From: Lepidurus packardi
Lineage: Eukaryota; Arthropoda; Branchiopoda; Notostraca; Triopsidae
NCBI GenBank assembly: GCA_023053545.1
Contig: JAKZAN010000006.1
Coordinates: forward strand, 1,555,001 to 1,619,000
Reading direction: 5' to 3'
DNA: 64,000 nucleotides
The notes beneath the pieces are model-generated. The model did no database searches, had not been told where the DNA came from, and worked only from the letters and a program-made list of their open reading frames with translations. Shown piece by piece: positions 41,101 to 57,300 of the stretch (positions are counted from its first letter, which is position 1; each line of letters begins with the position of its first letter). A program made the translations under genes and the position numbers.

Positions 41101-44100
41101 GACCGTTTGGTTCCATCTGAGAAAGAAATCTCTCAGACGGATTCTGCTTCAGCTTCTAATCAAAAAACGAAACCCTACCAGCAGTCTTTCTCGTCCAATA
41201 AACCCGTGTCCACTGGCCAAGAAACGACGCATGAGCTCCCTGAAATTGATGACACCGTTGAAGATGACGTTTTTGAAAATGAACCCTCCACCCCTATTGT
41301 TCCGCTAACTCCCACGTCTTCCTCCGCCACAGCAGCAGCTGCCAACACCGAAGCGAACAAGCGCCGGACCCAGTCCTTAAGTGCACTAACCAAGGACGAA
41401 CTTAAAAGTCCTCGTAAAACAAAAGAAAAGGATCATGTCCGACGACCCATGAATGCCTTCATGATCTTTAGTAAGCGGCACCGGGCGTTAGTCCATCAAC
41501 GGCACCCGAATCAGGATAATCGCACGGTGTCCAAGATTCTCGGTGAATGGTGGTACGCCTTGAAGCCCGAAGAGAAGCAACAGTACCATGACTTGGCCTT
41601 CCAGGTCAAAGAAGCGCACTTTAAAGCTCATCCCGATTGGAAATGGTGTAGTAAAGATCGCCGGAAATCCGGATCCACCAGTTCTTCCAAAGGGGACGGA
41701 GGAAAAGAGCAGCGCTTAACCCTAGGCTCGACCGATTCATCTGGACCCGCATCCTCCCACGCTGGAGAAGAGAATGGCACCGAGCCAGCTCCGAATCCTG
41801 GATGTCAGGTAAAATCTTGATTGACTCCTATTTTTGGCAGTCATTTGGTAACATGAGTCCCTTTTTTCTAGGAACGGGAGAAAGCTAAACGGAGTGATTT
41901 ACCCAGCGAGGATTTTTCTGACGACGACCGAATGGTACGTTGCTAGTGCTGACCATAAAAGCTGGGTCGTTAGAGAAAATTGTGGCTAATCTCATGGCAC
42001 CACTCCCACTGACTGACAAATGTGGTATTTTTTGGGTCCTTTTCTTATCTCTAGGTCATATGCGAAGACGGAAACGATGCCATGTCAGCTGCAGAGAACC
42101 CAAGCCAAGTTTTGGACATCGATTTAAAGTGCAGTGAAAAGGTGCTCATCTCGGATACCGAGTCAGAAACGGAAGAGAAGAAGCTACTAGCGGCTCGGAA
42201 TAGCCCCGTTGCGAACGTGGGGAGTGATATCACCTTACGACCAAAGCCCATTAAAGCCAGGTATGTTTGAGTGTGTGATTTTATATTTTTTCTCGTGGTG
42301 ATAAGTATACTAATGTGTGGATTATGGAAATCCAGGCCTGGTTCCGTGTATGAGGAGAATGCGTGCCCTTCACCTCTGACGGAAAGAACGGCGTTTTTCC
42401 CATCTGGTCCCCAGAGTTTACAAGCTACAGGCGGTGCCTTCAAGTCCATGCCCTCGCCGTTACGTGGCAAAGCTCAGCTTCAAGCGTTCGAGTTTCCACC
42501 CCCGCGTCCACCTTCAAACGAGTCCCATGACTTCAAAAATAACGTGCGATCCATTTATCAGGTGACGAGGGCCACTGCTGAGCAGCAGCCAACGCCGTCT
42601 GGGGTAGTGACGGTCAAAAGTGCGCGGGCGTTTCAAACTTCCGTTAGTACCATCTCCACTGGTCATAGTGAGACGCATCAACCTCCCCAAGTCTCCTCCG
42701 TTCCTTTTCCGGTGCTTAGCAATGTTGCGCAAAGAAGATTGTCACAGGATGGGGTAGGTGGGTCCAAAATTAGCCAGCAGTACACGTACCCTACCATAAG
42801 TGCGCCTTATGGCACGAACTCTACGAATACTTTCGTTCAGCCTGCACTTCCCTCGCCAGGTAAGGAAGCCTTCACAGAAAACAATTGTTTTTAGTCTTAA
42901 ACACCACGTATGGTCGTTTAGGTCATTCAAGCCAGGTGCCTCGTTGGTCTCATTCGCTTCCCTCGACTCCATCCGTGATAGTTTCTAAAGCTGACGCGGT
43001 ACTTTCATCCCTGCCCATGTCCTTGTAAGTGTGACACTTTTTGGTCAAGGTTTTGTGGAAACATATGTATGCTGAAATTGGGTTCGTAGAAAGCCGTTGT
43101 TAACCTCCACAATTTCTGGCAGCATTTCAACAGGAACTTCGAACCGGCCAATGGATGATTCGCCCTGTTATGCCGGTGTCATGAACCTGAAATCGGGAAC
43201 GATTACACCGGTGACCATTGCCGAGTTTAACCGTCCTTCCCGGGTCAAAGCGGCTTTAGCTACTATTCCTACCGCCTCTGAGGTGGAAGAAGCTGCAGCA
43301 GTTAGTGCAGGGATGTCTGCCACTTTAGCTTCGGAAGCAGCTTCTGGACTCATGCCGCCTCCTGAGTGTCCAGCTGAGAAAGATAAAGACAAGCCCAAGT
43401 TCGTCTTAGCTCCCACGCCTGCTCAGTTAGGCAAAGCTCCTTCTCAACGACGCCAATCGTCCGGTATGTAAAAGGCAAAAAAGAAATCAAAATTTACTTT
43501 CAGAATCCAAATATCAAATCATTTCAAAGGATGATTTCTTTACCGTGATCTTTACCTCGTTTTTTGTACTACAGTAGATGCCGCTTATTGTGATCACTGG
43601 TTATTAATATCAGCCGTTTTGTGGAATCAAATTTTCAAGGTCTGATTCATTAGGATACAATTCATAGCATTTTAGTGGGTTATTAGAATCACACTTTCGG
43701 ATATTGGAATCAATTTCAAACGAATCTTCACATGTACAGTAGTGATAGCTACGTGGAATTTGCTTATTGATCAATGACATTGCTTTTGTGTCGTTGTGAT
43801 CAATCCTGTCATTTCCTTTCTACTACTACGCTTAGGGAGAAATCTCTTCTAAACTCCCCAGTCAATTTAATGAGTGAGCTGTTCAGTTGAATGAGCAGTT
43901 CTTTAATTGACTGGGAAAATTAGAAGGGATATCGTGTTGAGAACCTACCTAGGCTAGAGGCGCTGTAGGCTTCAGAGGCGCTGTGTTGTTGTGTTTTAGA
44001 CGTGTGGTTATATAAAAATGGCGACGAACAAGAAAAGAATTGATTTAAATGTAAAAGAGACGTTGCGGCTCATTAAAACGTACAACAAGTTACATTTAAA

Positions 44101-45699
44101 AGATTTGCTACAAAGGGACGCGGCCGTTAAGTTAGGAATTCCTCAATCATCTCTATCAAAATGGTTGAAAAATCGTTAGGAAATAAACAGTAGTGGGTGT
44201 AGTGAATCTATAAAAAAAGGAAACATGTAGGAAAGTGTCAAAAAGTAGACGATGCTTTGTTGTTTTGGTTTTTGGTAACCGTAGCATTCTGTTTGCATAT
44301 TTCCGATTTTCGGATATTAGAATCTTCGCTTAATAGAATCAATATTCATTTGACAGAAGTGGTCACAATAAGCGGCATCTACTGTATGTATTTGGCATTG
44401 TAGTCAGAGAAATGCATTGTAGTCATTTATTTATTTGGCATTCAGAGTATTCATTTGGTAGTCAGAGTAGAGAAACTAACTTATATTTTAAATGTAGTAA
44501 GTGCCAATTCAGTGTCACATGCGACAACTACCTCGATGAGTGTCCATCCACCAGCTTCGCCCAATCACCAATCCCAAAGCGGTGTCCCACCGTGCAGTCC
44601 AACTTTAGCAACGGCAGCGGTTAGCGGAAGTGGGAATGGAACGTACTGTGGCCCGCCCACGCCATCACCCAGCGTGCCCCCTTCTCCATCCATGAGAAAG
44701 GCGTACATGAAAAGAAACAAAGAAGACGGCATGGATAAGTAAGTTAGGACAATTCGATTGTGATTTTCCGACTGCCGACAAAACAACAATTATTTATTTG
44801 TCAACATTTCCTAGAGTACTGGAGCAAGTCAACTTTGACGAAAAGTTCTCGCACTTGCCTGAGTTCAATCCAGCAGATTGCCAGTCGCCCTCAGCCCTTT
44901 CGTTGCCTGCCAGTCCACGAGTTTTTGTGCAAAGTTATCGCCGAAAACGAGTCACTTCAAGTGAGTTATTCTTCTTTTTCTTCGATTTGGATATGAAGAT
45001 AAATGCTGATTTCTTTTTTCCCGTTTATAGCTACCGAAGAAGAAGCGGATTCGGATGTCACCAATACACCTGCGCCAACTGCTACGCCGTCTTCGTCTGT
45101 TGTTGGTAACACTTTCTTTGGGCCTGACTTCAATTTGGACGCTTTCCAAGGTGATTATTCTTAATAATCTGGTAATGTCCACGCGAATAGTCATAACTCT
45201 TGTAGAAGGCGTGGACGGCAATGAATCCATTTCTCCTGGAGCGCGTTCACCTCGTACACCTAAAACACCAGCAACAGCCACACCCACTCCGCTCAGCACA
45301 CCTCGAGAAGGCGACAAAAACTATTCGTCGTTACGCAGGGTTTTAGAGCAGAGGCGGCAGTTGGTTATGCGGTTGTTTAAAGAACATGGACATTTTCCTT
45401 CGACGCAAGCCACTTCCGTATTTCAGGTAAAATGCGTTGATGTAAGCAATCAGGGACATTGCATTAATGATGTTTTTACTATGTTTGTGGGCTTTTAGTC
45501 GAGACATGCAGATATTTTTCCGAACAAGAATTGCCTGCAGCTGAAGATTCGAGAAGTGCGTCAGAAATTGATGGCTTGCGGTACCACCCCTTCAAGTACG
45601 GCTCAGACGATCAATCCGACGAGTATAGAAAGTACTGGATCTGAAAACAGTACAGAAAATGGTGCCAACCCCAGTGCTAAGATGGCCAACGGTAACTAA
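35158..45699 (+). CDS. cic: Capicua transcriptional repressor, long form (HMG-box)
   Basis: Fourteen exons: 35158-35361, 35455-36877, 38410-40152, 40859-41808, 41872-41934, 42055-42260, 42336-42859, 42922-43024, 43090-43463, 44498-44738, 44815-44960, 45031-45150, 45206-45426, 45499-45699. The sum is 6,519 nt, 2,172 residues. Domains in order: the long-isoform N-terminal DUF4819-type domain (about 186-320, ELDLSDW to QPPWWEELE); the [17 protein letters not shown] block with its Cys/His pattern (about 565-605); [20 protein letters not shown]; the HMG box (about 1317-1390, [19 protein letters not shown]); ERMVICED and [26 protein letters not shown] with [11 protein letters not shown]; and the C1 domain (about 2072-2130, [16 protein letters not shown] to [13 protein letters not shown]), which joins the HMG box in DNA binding. 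Capicua silences RTK/ERK target genes in the nucleus. An in-frame stop at 35146-35148 makes ATG 35158 the first Met unless an upstream exon joins in. An alternative last splice (45691 to 45745) would end at 45767 with ADDGSTM. Confidence 0.97.
37164..37409 (-). CDS. Psq/CENP-B-type HTH ORF from Tigger-like element
   Basis: An 81-residue frame starting [19 protein letters not shown] and continuing [15 protein letters not shown], the N-terminal helix-turn-helix of pogo/Tigger transposases (also CENP-B and Pipsqueak). In those proteins it binds the element's terminal repeats. The DDE catalytic domain is missing, and the last ~20 residues leave the family. It is a transposon relic rather than a host gene; whether it is translated is unknown. 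Confidence 0.65.
   Translation of the reverse strand: MATNKKRVDLNVKEKLRLLKTYDKLNLKDLPQREAAVKLRIPQSSIKPFKNRYDINILGHWANSILYHVSWTLTLHFQRCI
37869..38149. repeat. Nested insertion bounded by 15-bp inverted repeats, with CCTAA motifs
   Basis: The 15-mer ATGACACTAGTGTGT at 37869-37883 is exactly inverted at 38135-38149 (ACACACTAGTGTCAT). The interval lies inside the part of the Tigger remnant that is absent from the other copy, so it looks like a secondary insertion (MITE-like, about 281 bp). A short perfect hairpin CTCATCAA/TTGATGAG sits at 37952-37973. No target-site duplication is clear. Confidence 0.6.
37985..38050. repeat. Degenerate CCTAA (TTAGG-type) repeat
   Basis: About 66 bp of cctaa, cctaaa and cttaa variants (e.g. 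cttaacctaacctaaact). The pentamer CCTAA/TTAGG is the telomeric unit of many arthropods, but here it is short, degenerate and interstitial. It lies within the inverted-repeat insertion. Confidence 0.65.
40153..40858 (+). other. Capicua intron 3 with local duplication
   Basis: A 706-bp intron. Sequence at about 40,204-40,300 (TTGTCAAACTTTACATTGAC, then TTAAATTTGA, CTGATTC and CAATTTTTCAATCAT) is repeated with few changes at about 40,346-40,432. Between them lie three exact 19-bp tandem copies. The rest is pyrimidine-rich. Confidence 0.75.
40304..40360 (+). repeat. Three exact 19-bp tandem repeats
   Basis: The unit GTTTGTCTTGTCAAACTTT occurs three times in a row with no change (40304-40322, 40323-40341, 40342-40360). 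The unit contains a small inverted pair (GTTTG...CAAAC). Confidence 0.9.
43572..44384 (+). mobile_element. Non-autonomous Tigger/pogo-like element with intact TIRs
   Basis: The left end CAGTAGATGCCGCTTATTGT at 43572 is matched in inverse at the right end, with 25 of the outer 26 bases identical. The element is flanked by TA on each side (43570-43571 and 44385-44386), the target duplication of Tc1/mariner/pogo elements. It contains a 53-residue HTH-only ORF and no transposase catalytic domain. It is related to the antisense copy in intron 2. Confidence 0.9.
44018..44179 (+). CDS. 53-residue Psq/CENP-B-type HTH ORF in Tigger-like element
   Basis: Starts at ATG 44018 and ends at TAG 44177-44179. 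The product starts [14 protein letters not shown] and ends [12 protein letters not shown], a complete helix-turn-helix of the pogo/Tigger N-terminus, with the stop exactly after the recognition helix. The copy on the other strand begins with almost the same residues. It may be a fossil, or a DNA-binding-only product able to bind element ends. Confidence 0.6.
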   Translation: MATNKKRIDLNVKETLRLIKTYNKLHLKDLLQRDAAVKLGIPQSSLSKWLKNR

Positions 45700-45767
45700 G
45701 CTTTAGTGCTTTCTGAAGAAAGGAACTAAGTAGTGTCTTTTTAGCCGATGATGGCAGTACCATGTAA

Positions 45768-48617
45768 AACCTCTTTGTTAATGTCGAAAACTGTTTGAGA
45801 TCCCGCGACAATCAGGGGAACGAGGCAATTTGGAATCTCGAGTTCTTTCTTGGGAGAGCAAAGGTATCAGTCGTTCACAACTTTTTCTTCTTTTTCGAAA
45901 GTTGCAGAAACGTTGAAGATTCTTTGGGGCGATTTTGTTGCTACGTCTTTCTTTTTAAAATATTTCTTTAACTAGTGCATTGAAAGGGGAAAGTGCAAAA
46001 AAAAGTAAAATCGGAGGGCCAGTATTCAAGTTCCCCTGCCAGTGATTAATCAAGCTGCTGCGGTTTAAAATATCGATTTCCTACACCGACTCACTTTGGA
46101 CGGAGGCAAGTTTCCGCGTAGTTCGCATCTGACCATCAAATTTCCACCATCTGACCATTTATTCATTTGGGGTTTCTTTATTCGAATCGTTTTTGAATTT
46201 TTTTTTTTTGGGGCGGGTGTGTTCAAATCCCGTGAAGTTGTTAGGCAAATTTGTTGTTAGGCAGTGAAGAGAGATAGAGAAAATACTTTTTTACGGCTGT
46301 GTTGCTCAGTGGGGGGGGGGGGGTTCGAAGACTATAGAAATAGGGAAATAACCTGGAGACATCCATGCCGTTTTTATCCGCCCTCACCTCTACATTTAGT
46401 GTCTTAAAAGAAAGCTCACACGGATTTTGTATTAGCTGTGTAAAAAAAAGGTAATTAGAAAGAGCACACCAATCTGTTAGGAAGTTTAAAATGGCCATTC
46501 AATGCCATAAGATTGTGGTGGCAAAATTTGAGGACAACTTGGATGATCCGATTATTGTGTTTCGGAAAGGGGATATGGAAAGAAAAGCTAGAAATCAGAG
46601 AATGATACTATGGCTCTGGAGTTAAATTTTCTCAAAAATTGTTTAGAACTATAAATTTGTGTTTCAAGAAACGTAAAGGAGATAAAAGATTTGTCTCGTT
46701 ATTGGCTCTCTCCATGGTCTCGGGATGCCAACGTTGTTTCTTTCCTTCAGATTTTTTTAATGTCCTTCTCCATTGTTTATTGTACATCTGTGATAATCGA
46801 GAGAAAGGCTCCATGTGTAATTGGATGTCTAGGAAATAGACCAACAATTCTAATTTACATTGGTTTGAATTGAGCGGTTTTTGTTTGTCTTTTATTCCCT
46901 GATCATAGCCCTTTCCAGATTTCTGGGCGGTTCCCGCTTCCTATTCGGTAAGATCCTACACTAGATGGAGCGGAGGTAATGGATTATTTACTTTTAGGGA
47001 GGCGGCGGCTGACTCCCAACCGTTGGCTTGTTTGGTGAGAGGAAAAGTTTTAGTTTATGCGTAAACGACATGCAACACGGTACCAATTAGAGCTAGTTTC
47101 AGTGATTAGCAGTGACCAAGTTAACTGCGTGTTATTGCAAACGTGTTTGAATCCCTGCTGTGCATCTACAAACCTTGCGCGCTTTCACTTACGGTGAAGT
47201 GACAGCTGTTCATTTTTGCAAAGTGTGGTGACAGCATTTCTCTTGAAAATACTGTTGTAAACAACCCTCCTGCATTGGATTATTTCATATTAGCTATACA
47301 GAAGGACGCCTTTCAGTATACGGTAATCAGCAGCGTAATCCCTAGCACCAATGTAAGAGCGCACATTTTTTTATCTTCCTTTTTTGGTAACTCCATTTAT
47401 AAGCTCAAACATATGTGACGGGGTAAATCATGAGCGCGAAATTTCACTGGTTTGTTTACGATATAGTAGTTGTATTCAACAGCATAGGATTGGGGGTGGA
47501 TTATGGCATGTCAAATGACTGAAGCCGTGAAGGGAACGGAAAACTGGGGCGAGTCGTGCGTGCCTAATGCTATAGGATTAATAATGAAATGCGATTTCGC
47601 CTTTGCTGCGGATCAGACATCCCACCTTAGAGGACTCTGATCTAATACTTGCAGGCTCCGGTACTCCAGCATCAAGTCGTGAGCCTAACCAGCTCTCGTA
47701 AGGTATTTGCCTGCCGGTCGCAGTTGGCCAGTTTAGCTTTTTCCAATGGCTCATCACCTATACGACCAAAAGCTGAGGCAAAGGTAATGGCGTTGGCTTG
47801 CGGCATAAAAGGGTCGCTGACTTGGAGGAACGGAACGGACAGGGAACATGGCGTTGCGGGTCCGACTTTTTTTACTCTCATCTTTTTTCGTTCCTCTTTT
47901 TTTTTGTGTGTTTCGCTTTCAACAAGCCAAACCAGCTCTCTCCTAGAAGCGTGAATGTAAATTGGTGAATGGGGCGAGGCCAGATGAAGGTGTACACTTT
48001 TCTTCGCGAAGGACGGCCAGCAAAACCGCTGTAATTTGAGGATCCATTCGTTGCTCTAATGCCGTGCCCTCGTTTCTTCGATTTCCTGAGTGTGCCTCCT
48101 ATGAAACCTATCATTTCTCTTTTAGTCTTGGTGCTTAGTTCCTTTTATTTTAGAACCAAAGCCTCCGATTGAAAACGTAAGAGCTAGAAGGCAGAGCTAC
48201 TTTTACAAGCAAGATTATAAACTTTTTATATGGTGATTAACCTAGCTTAGAGCTCGTAGATTGTTTTCTCTTACACCTGCAACAGGTGAAAAACCCGAAG
48301 CTGCCAGACCCAGCCAAAGTAAACCGTGCTAGATCTGTGGAACGCAGATCTCTGCAACACAAGTGGCGAATCAGAAAGAGAACACGGTTGTCTATAAAGT
48401 TTTGACTATTTGGCGGTGTTCTCGGATGAATTGGTGCCAGAAAGAGCAAAATGGCTCGCGTGCTTCAGACTTAACTCGTTCTTCAGTCATTTCGTTCTTA
48501 CACTTCAAAAGTTTAGAAAAATTAGTTGAAATGTAATTGTTCTCCTTACACCAAGTATGCTTTAGAAGGTCTCTGGATCTGTACGGAGAGAAATAACCAC
48601 CCCAGTGTGCGGTCTAC
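45768..48617. other. Gene-free region downstream of Capicua
   Basis: About 2.85 kb. The first few hundred bases are the presumed Capicua 3' UTR. A run of 13 G lies at 46311-46323. I see no coding exon, RNA gene or recognised transposon; open frames are short and without family resemblance. Confidence 0.5.
46311..46323 (+). repeat. Homopolymer run of 13 G
   Basis: Thirteen consecutive G bases followed by TTCG. It is a slippage-prone site and a possible assembly or length-polymorphism point. Confidence 0.9.
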
Positions 48618-48620
48618 TAA

Positions 48621-49487
48621 TAGCGTGTTCCACTTGCTGCACTGGTGCAATGTTTTTTGCACTCAGTGTATATTGTCTCGTTCCACTTCGACGTCCGTGC
48701 CAGTGCAACTGCACGGATCGCGTTCCACTTACAGGATGCGCACTGGAAAGTGCAAAACAATGCAACTTTTCCGGCACTGCCTTTTTTGTCAGTTCTGTGG
48801 TTTCAGTGCACTTTCGTTTTGGCGCGAGTATGAATGCATCAGATAAACAAAAGCTACTTCTTGTGGTTTTATTAAATAACGAGTCGTCCAGCTCCAGCAG
48901 CGACGACGAATTTGAGGAGCAATGTGCTCTTTTACTTCTTTCAAGCAATAACCCGTTACCAAAATAGGGAATAATGTGTCTGTGGTACACTTGTATTCAG
49001 ACGATGAGGTCTGTTGTTAAATAAACATTATTTTATCATTATCAAAACCTAGTTTTGGAATCGCTCCAATCCCCGTTTCCGTTGGTATAAGAAGGAGTAT
49101 TATCTTCACCTGCTTCAATTAAACCGAGACTTACGAGTCGTTCCCTCGTAAGTTATTGGACCTCCAATTGTCTTAAAAACACAAAATATGTCGAAGATAA
49201 TAAAAACTTCTAATTTAAGTAAAACATTTATTATTAAAAAAAAGTATTGTGCATAAAAATAATGAATCGCTCATGGTAATTTGCCCGTTTTCCGTTCTAA
49301 CAAAATCTTGAAAACAAACGTTATACGCGGCTATGCTTGAAACGGTATAGACAACAGTTGCACTGAGTTCTCCCTGTGCGTTCCACTTGGAAACGCACTA
49401 GGATAGGGTCTGATGTCGGGCCAGTTTCCAGGACAGAAACTCAGGTTGCACTAACCCAAAACTTAGTGCAGCAACTGGAACGCGCTA
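48621..49487. mobile_element. PIF/Harbinger-like non-autonomous element (867 bp)
   Basis: Terminal inverted repeats TAGCGTGTTCCACTTGCTGC at the left and the inverse of TAGCGCGTTCCAGTTGCTGC at the right (two mismatches over 23 bp). The exact 3-bp duplication TAA flanks both sides (48618-48620 and 49488-49490), the TWA target typical of PIF/Harbinger. Inside are a Ser/Asp-rich frame beginning MNASDKQKLLL (48831-48965) and a reverse-strand fragment reading RERLVSLGLIEAGED near 49,110, possibly decayed transposase or accessory-protein remnants. No DDE domain can be read. Confidence 0.85.
48831..48967 (+). pseudogene. Short acidic ORF inside Harbinger-like element
   Basis: About 45 codons, MNASDKQKLLLVVLLNNES followed by a Ser run, DDEFEEQ and LLLLSS, ending at a stop near 48,967. 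It is not recognised as a known domain. Its position just inside the left TIR is where Harbinger elements often start their transposase or Myb-like gene, so I infer a truncated N-terminus. Confidence 0.35.
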
Positions 49488-49579
49488 TAAATCTGAGTTG
49501 TCGAGTTTTGTTTTTGTCAAGTCTTGTTTTATCATCACTTTGACATCTAGAGGTCCAAGATTGCATTAGAAAAGTGTAG

Positions 49580-49756
49580 TAGCGGGTTCGACTGGCTGCA
49601 CTGGTGCAATATTTTTGGTACTCAGTGTGTCAAACATGTATATCTTTGCACACTGTGTACACGCACTGAGTGCCAAAAGTATTGCACCAGTGCAGCCGGT
49701 AGAACGCGCTATGAGTGTCAAAAATATTGCATAAGTGCAGCCAGTGGAACATGGTA
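49580..49756. mobile_element. Small hairpin MITE related to the Harbinger-like element
   Basis: The left end TAGCGGGTTCGACTGGCTGC, then ACTGGTGCAATATTTTTGG, is mirrored at 49664-49711 (CACTGAGTGCCAAAAGTATT, then GCACCAGTGCAGCC). The right end occurs a second time in variant form at 49712-49756 (GAGTGTCAAAAATATTGC, then AGTGCAGCCAGTGGAAC). The terminal sequences match the 867-bp element 90 bp to the left. Flanks are TAG (left) and TAA (right), an imperfect target duplication. Confidence 0.7.
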
Positions 49757-54358
<4,602 letters not shown>

Positions 54359-57300
54359 ATGTCTCAGCGAGAAGATGTGCTCAAGTTCGAGCAAGGTCGA
54401 ATCAAGGCCTTGCAAGAGGAGCGCATGTACATCCAGAAGAAGACGTTTACGAAATGGATGAATTCCTTCTTAGCTAAAGTACGTTATGTTTGTGACTTAG
54501 CTTATCAATTAATTACGCCGACATTTCGGCACAAATAGGGCCTTATCTGGTCCAGTAATTTCCCAATGAGGGGTGCAGTGTACCAAACTTCTCCGTTGAC
54601 GTTTAGCAAACAGAGCGTTTGCCTTTCCTGTGGGGTTTAGTCGAAATCCCACTTGAACAACCAGATTTGGGTTTCAGATAAAAGATAAGGGAGTGGAGAG
54701 CCTTTTTTTCTCCTGGCTAAGAACGATAGTGCGGTGACGTCATGTACTAAGCTAACATTCCATGTGATAAATGTTGCGAAGCGAAGATAGAAATTGTGTG
54801 GTTTAGCTTCTGGAGCTTTTATAAGTTCTTGCATGTCATGTTATCGTATGCAATGAAAACGTCTTGGGTGTTATATTGCAAGCGGTGGCGGGAATAGAGA
54901 ACATGATACTATAAATCTTCGTTAAGGAAAATTAGGCATGCTCTGGAAACGTTGACGACCAGTACCGAAGGGCACGGCTTGTTTATGAATGTAATCGTTT
55001 TCTTCGTATAGGCGCGAATGGATGTTGATGACTTGTTCACGGACTTGGCGGACGGAAAAAAACTACTCAAATTACTCGAAATTATTTCGGGCGAAAAGCT
55101 CGGGAAGCCCAATAATGGCAAAATGCGAGTGCACAAGATCGAAAATGTCAACAAAAGCTTGGCTTTTCTGCATACTAAAGTAGACCCAGGCTTCAACATT
55201 AGGGCTGTATTTACATTGAACTCGGAACGATTGTTTGTAGGTACGCTTGGAAAGTATCGGCGCCGAAGATATCGTGGATGGCAATCCGCGTTTGATTTTG
55301 GGTTTAATCTGGACGATCATTCTGCGTTTCCAGATCCAAGAAATTGAAATTAATGTCGACGACGATAACGAAAGTAGTGAGAAAAAATCAGCCAAAGATG
55401 CCTTGTTGCTGTGGTGTCAACGAAAGACAGCGGGATATCCTTATGTCAATATCACGGACTTTTCAGGTAGATTTTGAAGGTGTTACATGCTTCGGGAAAG
55501 ATAACGATTACCTTCTGGTCTGTCTCTTTAGGCTCTTGGCGCAGTGGTATGGGTTTCAACGCCTTGATCCACTCTCACCGACCAGATTTGGTTGATTACA
55601 ATGCCCTTAATCCACAAAACCATATGGATACGTTGCAAAACGCATTTGACATAGCGCAGAGGGATTTGGGCATCGCCAAACTGCTCGACGCCGAAGACAT
55701 GGACACCAACCGACCTGACGAAAAGTCAGTTATTACATATGTCGCTTCATATTACCATACCTTTGCGCGTATGAAAAGCGAAATGAAGGGAGGCAGGCGA
55801 ATTGCTAATGTAGGTGTCAATCTTACAAGTTTAGAGAAATATTTTTGTATTCAAACTATATTTTAATCTTTTTTAGATTGTGGGTCAAATGATGGAGTCA
55901 GAAAAATCCAAGGATAGCTACAACCGATACACGACAAACCTCTTGGAGTGGATTCAAGCTAAAGTCGTTTCCTTGGAGGACCGTAACTTTCCCAACTCTA
56001 TTGAAGGCATTCAGAGCGAATTGCTTAAGTTTAAGCAGTACAGAACAGTGGAAAAACCACCCAAGTAGAATTGCAAACCTTTTTTTAACGTTGACTTGGG
56101 AGTGTTTCACTGTGAAGGCTTGTTTGTTTTTAGATATAAGGAAAGGAGTGAGATTGAAGCCATGTTTTTCACCATAAATACCCAGTTGGCAAGCTTGAGA
56201 CAGCCTTCGTTTTTGCCACCTGAAGGGTTGACAGTTCATGATTTGGAGCGCGCTTGGAATCAGCTAGAACGTGCTGAACATCGGCGAGAAGTGGCACTGC
56301 GAGAGGAATTGTTGAGACAGGAAAGATTAGAGCATTTGGCGTACAAATTTGAACGCAAAGTAAAATACCGGGTTTCCTGATCTGAATCACGATGGAAAAG
56401 TAGACGCTGTTGTTGTGTTTCGTTTTAGGGCGTGTTGCGAGATGGGTACTTGAAAGAAATGATTCAAGTGTTATCCGATCCGCGCTACGGGAGTAACCTG
56501 AGCCAAGTTGAAGCCACAGTCAAGAAACATGAAGCTATTAGTGCGGATATTCTAGCCAGAGTAAATTGTTCGATGGATTTTACAAAGTAATGCTTACGTT
56601 TACGAATCTCAATGTTTCGGTCTGCAGAAAGAGAGGTTTCATGACTTGACGTCCATGGCAGAAGAACTGGACAAAGAAAACTACCATGGAAAAGATCGCG
56701 TGCAGCACCGTTTGGAAGAAATTTTGACTCGTTGGCGAGAATTACTATCTTTGTTAGAGAAACACCGGGTAGCATTACAAGCCGCTAACAACTTTATGGC
56801 CTTGCTGCGTGAAATGGATAATACTTTATCGACGCTAAAGGAGCTTGAAGTAGACTTAATTTTCGCGGCTACATGAGGAAGCTATGGTTATTTGATTTTG
56901 ATTTCACTCTGTGCGTGCCATAGGATAACTTTCGGTCAGAAGATGTGGGCAGACATTTGTTGGCAGCAGAAGATTTACTGCAGAAGCATAGCATCCTGGA
57001 ATCGCAAATTGCAGCTTTGGGAGACACGGTGAAGAAGCTAAACAAGCAAGCAAATACCATTAGTCATAGCGAGCTGTTGCCGCCAGCAGTTCAGCGTGAA
57101 GGACCTCTCTTGCAAGAGAAATTGGCAGCTCTGAATAACGACTACGATAAGTAAGAAAACGCTGGAGGAAATCCATAAAAGAGTATAAATATGTTCACAT
57201 TATTTCCCGCCGTTTAGCTTGATCAAGTATGCGAAAACACGACGAGGAAGATTGGAAGATGCCCGTATTTATTTCCAGTTCTTGGAAGATCACGAGGAAG

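Larger units (their letters stand above)
43464..44497 (+). other. Capicua intron 9, carrying a complete Tigger-like element
   Basis: A 1,034-bp intron, of which 813 bp is the transposon at 43572-44384. The remainder is about 108 bp before and 113 bp after the element, so the pre-insertion intron would have been about 220 bp, similar to others in the gene. Confidence 0.8.

Noticed and set aside
46201..46240. GTTCAAATCCC, resembling a tRNA B-box, near 46,217
   Set aside because: The flanking bases do not form a 5-bp T-stem with a 7-base loop, and no A-box or acceptor stem fits around it.
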